The notes under the pieces: model-generated
What the model was told of the DNA's origin: nothing
The model's input: the letters and a program-made list of their open reading frames with translations, nothing else
Database searches by the model: none
Translations under genes and position numbers: made by a program
Shown: positions 1 through 6,784 of the stretch, one piece after another
Numbering within the stretch: the first letter of the stretch is position 1
Layout of the letters: each line of letters begins with the position of its first letter
Origin: Cyclostephanos tholiformis
Taxonomy: Eukaryota > Bacillariophyta > Thalassiosirophyceae > Thalassiosirales > Thalassiosiraceae
Direction of reading: 5' to 3'
NCBI GenBank assembly: GCA_036939975.1
Contig: JALLPB010001350.1
Coordinates: 1 to 10,198, forward strand
Length of the DNA stretch: 10,198 bases

Positions 1-657
1 ATGGGTGGGCAGAAAAAAACTTGATGCATGTACTTTACCCGGTTACGGAGGTGCGGGATTGTGTGTACATTGTGAGCCTCATGGGAGGACTGTTGGGCTT
101 TGTGGGTGGGATTGCAGTGGACCGTGGGTGTGGCTAAGGGAAGACGCCAAAGGGTTGTGTGAGGGTCTCGTCCACCCTCGAGGACGACAGATGTGCCATC
201 GATGATACGGCAAGTTGAGTTGTCGAAGAGGACGGTGTATCCTGCATCACAGAATCGAGCGGTGGAGAGTAATGATGCATGAGTGAGCCCTGGTACGATG
301 TGGGCCCGTGTAGCCTCGGGACGTATGCCGGGCAAGTCCAGGTCGCAGGTATGTGTTGATTGTAACGTGGCCCCGTCAGGGAGCCTGATGGTGATGGGGT
401 TAGTATCTATCCGCTTGTTGAGGACAGGGGCCCCGTCCGCGATGAAGTGGCTAGTAGCTCCCGAGTCGCTGAGGGCTGTATGTTGTAGCGGGGGCGCGGT
501 GCTTGGCGGGGCGTGGGATGCATTGTCGATGTCGTCATCGTCATCCCACGCTAAGGCCGCATAGTAGTTGGTGGAGGAAAAGGAGGTGGTGGTGGGGGTC
601 ATCGAAGGAGTTGAACTAAGTTTTATTTTAGATTCTACCGTCGATGCCCCTCCCCTC
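1..657 (-). mobile_element. Ty1/copia-type LTR retrotransposon, truncated fragment
   Basis: The minus strand carries an uninterrupted retrotransposon reading frame that runs off the left edge of the window. Only the protease and gag-pre-integrase part is present. No gag zinc knuckle, primer-binding site or LTR can be recognised to the right of it, where the 5' part of the element should lie. The 5' half is therefore lost or decayed, with the breakpoint probably between about 600 and 660. Integrase, reverse transcriptase and RNase H would lie beyond the left edge if still present. Confidence 0.8.
1..657 (-). CDS. copia-type polyprotein fragment (retropepsin and gag-pre-integrase), partial at both ends
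   Basis: Seen: an open frame of 219 codons on the minus strand, bounded upstream by a TAG at 658-660 and downstream by the window edge. About 64 codons in is LSDSGATSHF; DSGA at 456-467 is the retropepsin active-site triplet (D-S/T-G-A) in the form typical of copia elements, followed by the usual SHF. Just before it is an acidic run (AWDDDDDID) like the gag/protease linker of algal copia elements. Downstream comes a gag-pre-integrase pattern: IVPGL..ASLLST..FCDAGYTVLF, then LWRLPL, and near the edge VKYMHQVFFCPP, resembling the start of the zinc-binding segment before integrase. Family knowledge: such polyproteins self-cleave and drive reverse transcription and integration. No start codon or gag is seen, so this is a fragment rather than a functional gene. 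No stop or frameshift is visible within it, which suggests a fairly recent insertion. Confidence 0.8.
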
Positions 658-660
658 TAG

Positions 661-760
661 TTCCTCCTTAGGCACCCTACTCGCCCCCTTCCACTCGAGA
701 GAAAACATTTTTTTTAGATATAAAAAGTTATGTGTTTTTCTCCCCTTTTTTCTTCCACGG

Positions 761-792
<32 letters not shown>

Positions 793-1203
793 CGCGCGTG
801 AATTTTCTTATGGGGGTGATGATTAGAGGACTTAACGTCTATCGCCAAAAGACTATCATGTTCACAAAAAAAGTGTTAAAAAAGTACGAGTTTAAGCCCT
901 ATTGTGAAGCGTTAGAAACATTTTGGGGGGGTTTTGTACTAATCCTACGTATCAGTCTTACGTATGGTAGATACACCACCTCTGCTTCACGATTGGCACA
1001 AAAAATTGGCTAACCATGGTGGCCGACGGCTTTAGCCCCTTTGACTCCTACGGGCTGGCGGCGCCCAAACCCAGGGTGTCGCCGTCATCGTCACATCATG
1101 GGCTGACATTGTTGCGCTATGTTTGGGCGTCCTACATTTGGGGGTCGAGTAATGTAGCATAATAGACGCATGAAAAAGTGTTAGATTTTTAGATATTACC
1201 TAA
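661..1203. other. non-coding stretch with simple repeats
   Basis: I see no convincing gene here. The stretch holds a GA microsatellite (764-792), a T-tract near 708-716, a G-tract near 922-930, and a GC-rich patch (about 1020-1130). That patch contains a 9-bp inverted repeat, CGCCCAAAC at 1062-1070 and GTTTGGGCG at 1121-1129. A plus-strand frame open from about 732 to 1013 reads through the GA repeat into sequence without a recognisable motif, and I do not accept it as a gene. Confidence 0.5.
764..792. repeat. (AG)n microsatellite
   Basis: A perfect AG dinucleotide run of 14.5 units, followed directly by a short CG-rich stretch (CGCGCG). Such tracts are length-polymorphic. It lies about 100 bp to the right of the retrotransposon fragment. 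Confidence 0.95.
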
Positions 1204-1662
1204 TCATGCCATCTCGTTGCTGTTTCCCCCTCCCATCACTGTATCAACCCCCTCCAACGTGCTTGATACCTCATGTGTTTCTTCTTCAGTTGTTGCTGCG
1301 GCCGTGCTCGCCTCATCCCTGAACTTCTGGAGGTTTGCCCATTCTTCATCAGTAAAGTCCAAAACCGATGCAGCCGTCTGCCTCTTCATGTTTAAACTCT
1401 CGTATTTTCCCTCCATCCTCCCCTCTTCTTCGTATCGCACCGTTTTCTCGTCGAGACCTTCCCTCTTTCTTCGAATTCGAATAGAATAGCAGCCGAATCG
1501 TCTACTATACCTACCTAATGTTGTATCCACAAAAGTATCCGAGCCGTTGGATTTCGTGCTCTCCCTTTTCTCTTCTGCTGCTCCCTTGTGTGTTGACGAC
1601 GATGAACCTTCCGACAAATTTGCCTCTCGTCTTCCGCAATCCGCAACACCAGAGGCAATCAA
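1204..1662 (-). CDS. small acidic protein of unknown function, 5' end unresolved
   Basis: An open minus-strand frame ending at TGA (1204-1206). The frame is open back to about 1668, but its first in-frame ATG is at 1414-1416, which would give only a 70-residue protein; a second ATG lies at 1387-1389. The C-terminal part looks protein-like: MKRQTAASVLDFTDEEWANL followed by a charged QKFRDE helix and a Thr/Glu/Ser-rich tail with TVMGGGNS near the end. The upstream part is Ser/Arg/Lys rich and could be coding, an intron, or 5' UTR. It is divergent from the V-ATPase gene, whose ATG is 76 bp away from the right end of this frame, so a shared promoter region is possible. I do not recognise the family and assign no function. 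An upstream exon carrying the true start is likely if the longer frame is used. Confidence 0.4.
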   Translation of the reverse strand: MIASGVADCGRREANLSEGSSSSTHKGAAEEKRESTKSNGSDTFVDTTLGRYSRRFGCYSIRIRRKREGLDEKTVRYEEEGRMEGKYESLNMKRQTAASVLDFTDEEWANLQKFRDEASTAAATTEEETHEVSSTLEGVDTVMGGGNSNEMA

Positions 1663-1738
1663 GTAGTACTAGATAAAATCCTACGGTCTCAAGAGAGGAG
1701 AGAAGAGACATACCTATATATACAACCCCGACCGCACC

Positions 1739-3296
1739 ATGGCCCACGCATCCTACGTCATCGCCGCCATATCCAACTCCGGCCACGCGCCCGAGACATC
1801 CTACCGCCAGCTCCAGAACGCCGCGGCCTGTCCCGCGGCGCCCTACGGGGAGATGTTCAAGCTCGAGGTACCGTCCCTCATGGTCGGCACGCTCGACTCG
1901 CTCATGAACCTATCCGACGACCTCGGCAAGACCGATTCCGTCATCGAGGGCATCGTGCGCAAGGTCGAGAAGACCGCCAACGAACTTGCGGGTAAGAAGG
2001 CCACGGAGCTGACGGTGGGGGGGGTGCCGTCCACGAGGTACGTGCAGCAATTCGCCTGGGATTATGCCAAGTTTCCCAATCGACGTCCGCTCAAGGAGCT
2101 GGTATCCCTTATCGCCGGCGGCGTCTCTGCCATCGACGAGGAGTTGAAGCAGCTATCGACGAGCTACGGGGACAAGCAGGTGTCGCTCCAGGACGCCAGG
2201 CGAAAGAAGGGGGGGAATCTAATGACCGTGGACCTGAACGACGTCCTCGACGATAAAATCGTGGGAGGGCTTACGATTCACGATACGGAATATCTCAAGA
2301 CAGTGTTCGTGGCCGTGAGCAAGTCGCAGAGGGAGGTTTTCGAGAGGGAGATATACAATATCGGCGGGGAGCTCGTTGGGTACGGCGGTGAGTCGGTTAT
2401 TTGTCGCAACCTATCATGCTGCCTATGTGACACCTGTTGCGGCCTTTTTTCTTCTGACTTCTGACGCTTTTATTCATGCTTGCCATCGCAATGTGATTTT
2501 TTGCGTTTGTCCTTTTGGCCCTAAACCAAAATATGCACTACCACAATTATTATTCAGGACCGGATTGGTCCGGTAATCCCTCCGGACTGGGAAAATCCCA
2601 GAACTTTGGCTCTCAGGTGGACCGACACGTTAAAAAGGGCTCGCCCGTCGTGCCGGGATCGTTGGAAAAGGTGACCGAGGACAGCGATAGCGTCTTGTAT
2701 ACTATTACTGTTTTGAGGAGCATGTACGAGGTGAGATCGGATACCGTTTTACTTGTTGTTTCCAATATCTCGGCCAAGATGTGGTTACTGTTATACCACG
2801 CTGAAATATTTTTTGGTTCCATTTTTCATTTTGGTCCCAAAAGGCTGGATACTACGATGGCGGGGAATTCGTCGCGGGGACCCAAATCAACCTCCTCGAG
2901 GCATTCGCCAAGGTCCTTCGCGAGAAGCGCTACAGCGTGCGCGAGAACTTCACGTACGACCCGGCCCAGCAGGGCAAGGGCGCCATGGTCCTCGAACAGC
3001 TACAGGTTGAGGTAGACAATATGCGTTCGGGATTGACCCGGTGGTGCAAAACCCACTACGGAGAGGCGTTCGTGGCCTGGATGCACATTAAGGTGATCCG
3101 AGTCTTCGTGGAGAGCGTCCTTCGTTATGGTCTTCCCGTGGACTTCACGGCCGTGTTGTATAAGGTATCATCGGGGAAGGAGGCAATGTTGGTCGATGCA
3201 TTAGATAAGACCTTCGGGGAGAAGAAGGGCAAGGAGGAGGACATCGAGGATGATGAGGAGTACCATGATTTTGTCTTGATCAAGTTTGATCCGTAA
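1739..3296 (+). CDS. ATP6V1C: V-type H+-ATPase subunit C (three exons: 1739-2387, 2558-2730, 2844-3296)
   Basis: Subunit C is part of the cytosolic V1 sector. It bridges the peripheral stalks to the membrane Vo sector and controls reversible V1-Vo assembly of the proton pump that acidifies vacuoles and endomembranes. Exon joins keep frame (phase 1, then phase 0) and give 424 residues, against about 380-390 for animal and plant subunits. Family hallmarks seen: an N-terminal strand (SYVIAAIS), [15 protein letters not shown] with [10 protein letters not shown] (about 41-66), FAWDYAKFP (about 103-111), VVPGS...LYTITVLR (247-270), and the highly conserved C-terminal block [20 protein letters not shown] with YGLP (349-372). 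It ends [10 protein letters not shown], like the usual YPYVYYKID ending. The extra length lies in a Gly/Ser-rich insertion at about 216-244 and in residues about 275-292, both beside exon junctions. ATG 1739 is the first in frame and fits the family N-terminus. Confidence 0.95.
2388..2557 (+). other. intron 1 of the V-ATPase subunit C gene
   Basis: 170 bp, phase 1, with donor GTGAGT and acceptor TTATTCAG. CTGAC-like candidate branch points occur near 2454-2465 and the intron is T-rich. Reading through it meets a stop, and removing it restores the family reading frame. Confidence 0.88.
2731..2843 (+). other. intron 2 of the V-ATPase subunit C gene
   Basis: 113 bp, phase 0, with donor GTGAGA and acceptor CCAAAAG, preceded by a T-rich stretch. 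It has no stop in the exon 2 frame, but 113 is not a multiple of 3, so retention would shift exon 3 out of frame. Removal joins ...RSMYE to AGYYDGG. Confidence 0.85.
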
Positions 3297-3356
3297 TGAT
3301 TCTGTTCAGAAAAGGAATTTCAATATTCGTGTAGTTTGCCATTATTGGGTAATGAG

Positions 3357-3362
3357 AATAAA
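3357..3362 (+). terminator. candidate polyadenylation signal AATAAA
   Basis: A canonical AATAAA lies 61 nt after the V-ATPase stop codon, in a plausible position for a short 3' UTR. Position and motif are the only evidence; diatom signals are often degenerate. Confidence 0.45.
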
Positions 3363-3493
3363 TTGAGGAGATTTTGACGTTCATTATGTGTGAATGCATG
3401 GTTTGGCAAGGAAAACTAGATCGGTTGTTAAGGTTTTTCTACTCTCGCGGGGTCATTTGCACTCAGAGTTCACATCATTCGTAATATCAATAT

Positions 3494-3536
3494 CTATCGT
3501 CCAAAATGTCAGTCATCAATTCGATGTTTTGGATAG
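3494..3536. repeat. bulged inverted repeat (hairpin)
   Basis: The left arm is CTATCGTCCAAAA (3494-3506) and the right arm is TTTTGGATAG (3527-3536), pairing with a 2-nt bulge. An inner CATC/GATG pair around AATTC closes the loop. It sits between two convergent genes, about 200 nt after the V-ATPase stop, so it could fold in a long 3' UTR. No function can be assigned. Confidence 0.5.
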
Positions 3537-4089
3537 TGAATGACTTCTATCATTTCTATCAGCCTTCTTATCCAGGTGTGTGCGTGTGTTCACTCGCCCA
3601 CCGGTACGAAGAGTCTTTGCCAACGATGGGGTATCAACTCACAGGCCAGTGCTCTCCCGCAACTAGAGGCTGCTCTTAATAAGATTTAAGCTCAACCACG
3701 ACGAAAGAAGCGCAGAGGTGTTTTCCAACGTCAGTGATTACCCCTCTTCGTCATTGGATACGATCTCGGGTCTTGCCATGCTCACTTCTCCCAACGGTAT
3801 AATGAGGAGATAAGATTTAATAAAGCAGCAACAAATGAGCAACCATATAGGAGTTGTGTGGAAAAGTTGATTATAATAAATGTAACGATAACTATTTTGT
3901 TGGGAGGAAATACAAATTAAAAATTCTAAGCTTGTTCTCCTGAAATAAAGAGATCCTTCACTCTTTGACGGCTCCATAACCAAACATGTATAGTACAAGT
4001 AACAGGAAAATTTGAGCGAAGCTTTTTCTTGTTGTGAACAACAGAGTCACACCTGGGTCGACTGCGTGCCACGATATGGCCACTGGACT

Positions 4090-5951
4090 CTATCGGTCAT
4101 TCCGCTTGTGTTGATTTGCTCTCTTATCAGCCGATGACATTTTTCTCTGCTTCTTGCTTTTCTTAAAGGGCAAACGCCCCCCGTTTCTCTTCATGTCATC
4201 TTCCTTCATCTTTGTGATTGCGTCGACTTGTCTGTCAATCTTTTCAGCCTCCATTTTATTAACGAAGCTCATCAAAGTGGCTACGTGGGCATCCTGCTTC
4301 TCCCTCATTTCCCTCTCTCTTTCGAGAGATGACACAGTTTCATTTTCTTGCATCTCATTCGTTTTCTCCTCTCTTTCCACAGATCCAGTAGATGCATTAT
4401 CGCTAACGCCAGCAAACCATTGGAGGCATTCATTTGCGCTGCAACCGCCATCCTTAAACCCTCTCTCCACCACTTCCTCTTTACTGCTGAGTTGAGATAG
4501 CATTCCTTTAATATAAGCAACATCATCTATTAGTTCTGTAAGCTGTTCGCTTGCAATCTCACTGAGTACAGACATGTCATCGAACCCAACCATCTTAGTA
4601 CGACGTGTTTCATCGAGATTGGAAACCTTGGGGGGTGGCTCCTGGCTATTGTTTATTTTGCCTTTGGACTTCTTGACGGCAAACGATTGATATTTGGAAT
4701 CATTGACTCCCTTGATGATACCCTTTCGAGTTGATTCAAATGTATCCATGGTTGGTGTGGCAATCACCTCGAATGTGTCCATGGTTGGTGCTGCAATCAT
4801 GTCGAATGTGTCCATGGGTGCTGCAATCATGTCGAAAGTGTCCATGGTTGGTGCGACAATCATATCGAGTGTATCCATTGTTGATGCAGCAAGCATCTTG
4901 TCATCATCGGCTGTAGAAAAAGTCTCGGATAGATGTCTGACTCTTTGATTTTCCTCGGCTAACTGCTTAGAATTGGGGATTTCAATAATACCATTCATCC
5001 CCCTTTCCAAGTCTACGTGGCTTTCAAGACCCGACTCTGCACCAGAATACTGATTCTCGACTGTATCTGAGTTCTTATTTCTTAGATCCAAACAAACATC
5101 ATATGAATCAGTTGAACCAACATTTCTTGCATCTAACATCTCACTCAATGCTATTGTCATAATGCGGTTGTGTTCTCGAGAGCGAGCTCCTCTTCTGTAT
5201 AGATAAGCGCTCGTGGCCAACACGATGGAGCAGAGCACACTTATAAGTACCAGTGCCATTGCACTGCCACTCATAGACTTATCTTGATTGATGATCACGC
5301 TACTTTCAGTGGCAACTTCTCCAGTGGGAGAATCGCTCGGTTTGGCGGAGTGAGACGGCGATTGGCTAGGTGGCGAGGATTTATATATAGTGGGTGATTG
5401 CGAAGTTGTAGGCGTCATAGACGGCTCGGCTGACGGCCGCGAGGAGAATGATGGTATGGTTGATGGACTGAGTGATGGGCTCATTGTGGGACTTTTGCTT
5501 GGTGACTGAGACATAGAAGGGTTCTCAGACGGAACATGAGTAGGACCAGCAGTAGTCGGAATGGCGCTAACAGACGGTGAAGCCGATGGATTCATTGAGG
5601 GTTTCGTAGTCGGCATTTCAGATGGCAGTGTGGAGTATGAAGGAGCCCGTGAAAAGCTAGGTGATAACGTCTAGAAATTTGGCAGTGAGTGACATCAAAA
5701 GCAGCATCTTCGCTGAAGAAAAGCGGAGACTCTTCTATACATAAACTCACAATTGTACTTGTAGGCGATGCTGATTTTGATGCTTCAATTTTTTCATAAA
5801 GTAAAACCGCCAACTCCTCCTCATGCTCCCAATTTTCACTGAGCTGGTCAGGTCGGAGCTGTCGTTCAATTTGCGACGAGGACGCGGCAACTACCAACCC
5901 ACAGCCGAAAACTAGAACACATAAGAGCGATGAGAAGGAAACCTGATTCAT
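4090..5951 (-). CDS. single-pass membrane protein with Ser/Pro-rich stalk and repeat-bearing cytosolic tail (exons 5951-5751 and 5670-4090)
   Basis: Splicing joins ...SPTSTI to TLSPSFSRAPS in frame (phase 0), giving 593 residues. Seen in order: a signal peptide at 1 to about 23 (hydrophobic 5-22, likely cut after VVAA, no plastid ASAF motif); a short acidic segment; a Ser/Pro/Thr stalk at about 62-181 built of PSxxPS-type repeats, probably heavily O-glycosylated; one transmembrane helix at about 203-225 followed by RRGARSR, consistent with an inside-positive topology; then a cytosolic tail of about 365 residues. The tail contains tandem TMDTFDMIAAP-type units (331-379), two likely coiled coils (about 433-471 and 497-560) and a basic C-terminus with PFKKSKKQRK (about 568-577). 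Ser/Pro stalks of this kind are widespread in diatom secreted and surface proteins. No catalytic or adhesion domain is recognised. A surface or cell-wall-associated linker or receptor-like scaffold is inference only. It is divergent from the GTPase gene. Confidence 0.8.
4735..4881 (-). repeat. 33-bp tandem repeat encoding TMDTFDMIAAP units
   Basis: Five consecutive units within the cytosolic tail: TMDTLDMIVAP, TMDTFDMIAAP, MDTFDMIAAP (30 bp, lacking one Thr codon), TMDTFEVIATP and a partial TMDTFE. The preceding DKMLAAS looks like a decayed earlier unit. DNA and protein repeats agree, and all length change is in multiples of three, so the array is maintained as coding sequence. Confidence 0.92.
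5671..5750 (-). other. intron of the Ser/Pro membrane protein gene
   Basis: 80 bp, phase 0, with donor GTGAGT and acceptor AAATTTCTAG. Read through, the exon 1 frame leaves the Ser/Pro composition and meets a TGA near 5592. Removing the intron fuses the signal-peptide exon directly to Ser/Pro repeat sequence in frame, which supports the model. Confidence 0.85.
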
Positions 5952-6703
5952 CTTTGTAATGTTGATGCTATCAGAAATCTTGCCTCGCCCCCCAATACAA
6001 TTTCACTCGATGATGTACGATAATACGATATGACGCTGATAGTACTATGGAAGAGGGAGGAGGTGGGTGGGGGTGCGCAACCCTGTGGTGGTACGATACT
6101 CTCTACCTAGGTTGGTGATGACAGAGAGCCGGCGATTTGTTGGATGGAACTTTGAACTATTGCTACTACGACAGTTTCTCATTGTCCCGTGACGACTTCT
6201 TTTCGGGGTAAAAGCATCCTTTCCAAGTAAGTAGATATCATACCAATGACCAATCGCAAGAAATCTCCCTTCGAAGTTTCTCGAATCTAATTTTCTTCTG
6301 TACCCTTTTTCGAATCTTAGGTAGTTAAATCGGTATTTTTTTGGCGGCAAACTCTTTCCGTACGTAGGAATTATATCAAACTACCTAGAGCCTCCCTGTG
6401 TAAGTATCAATGATGACTTTTAACATATCGTTTAAAATATGTACCTTATCTACAGAATCGTGCGATATTTTTTATTTTTTTTTATTCAGCTAGCCGAGTC
6501 CTCCATCCTTCCCTGCCCACTCGGGCATCGATCCCACAATGGCACTTTTTTTTTTCCGCTGTCAAGACATACGTTGCACCCCGCCAGTCCCTATGGTTCT
6601 CTACTTAGATCATTGTTCTCTTTTCTACCCAAGAATCTGATTGAACGAACACCAATAATAAGATAACGCCGACGTCATCGTGGATCCTGACTGACGGCAG
6701 CAG
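5952..6703. other. divergent intergenic region between the Ser/Pro gene and the Rab-like gene
   Basis: It probably holds the promoters of both flanking genes. Apart from T-rich tracts (6468-6485, 6546-6555) and ACGTCA at 6672, no clear element is seen. Minus-strand 6045-6350 is open but has no ATG near its beginning and shows no motif. A plus-strand frame at 6439-6666 has an ATG but is T-tract-derived hydrophobic sequence. I annotate neither as a gene. Confidence 0.5.
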
Positions 6704-6724
6704 ATGCCCGCAGACAAAACGTCA
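6672..6724. promoter_or_regulatory. pair of ACGTCA (TGACGT) bZIP/CRE-like sites
   Basis: ACGTCA occurs at 6672-6677 (within CGACGTCATCG) and again at 6719-6724, 47 bp apart, both less than 115 bp before the GTPase ATG. TGACGT is the core bound by ATF/CREB-type bZIP factors, and CO2/cAMP-responsive elements of this type are described in diatom promoters. Six-base sites arise easily by chance and the second lies inside the upstream ORF, so this is only suggestive. Confidence 0.25.
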
Positions 6725-6781
6725 TTGCCCCATATCGACGCGCCCACGCGCGACAGCCTTAGCCTACTTTCGCAATCGTGA
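6704..6781 (+). CDS. upstream ORF (25 codons) before the Rab-like GTPase
   Basis: ATG at 6704 and TGA at 6779-6781, encoding MPADKTSLPHIDAPTRDSLS and five more residues. It is in the same frame as the GTPase, and its stop is separated from the GTPase ATG (6785) by a single CCG codon. If transcribed it could limit initiation at the main ATG or act through reinitiation. Whether the transcript includes it is unknown. Confidence 0.3.
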   Translation: MPADKTSLPHIDAPTRDSLSLLSQS

Positions 6782-6784
6782 CCG

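Larger units (their letters stand above)
3297..4089. other. intergenic region between convergent genes
   Basis: This region holds the 3' ends of the V-ATPase gene (plus) and the Ser/Pro membrane protein gene (minus). No convincing gene is seen. A minus-strand frame at 3738-3977 begins with ATG (about 79 codons), but it is hydrophobic low-complexity sequence without a recognisable motif and is more likely 3' UTR. Other contents are a bulged hairpin at 3494-3536, a GTGTGTGCGTGTG run near 3576-3588, and a repeated TAAGATTTAA word (near 3678 and 3811). Confidence 0.5.

Noticed and set aside
283..564. Plus-strand open frame of about 93 codons
   Set aside because: It is the complement of the retrotransposon frame. 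The minus strand holds the DSGA motif and the family pattern.
644..1013. Plus-strand open frames through the GA microsatellite
   Set aside because: They are open mainly because (GA)n encodes Arg-Glu repeats. The rest shows no motif.
1715..1722. TATATATA as a TATA box for the V-ATPase gene
   Set aside because: It ends 16 nt before the ATG, so a start site about 30 nt downstream of it would fall inside the coding sequence. It could serve only the minus strand or be chance.
6045..6350. Minus-strand open frame of about 101 codons
   Set aside because: It has no ATG near its beginning and no recognisable motif, and lies in the promoter region between divergent genes.
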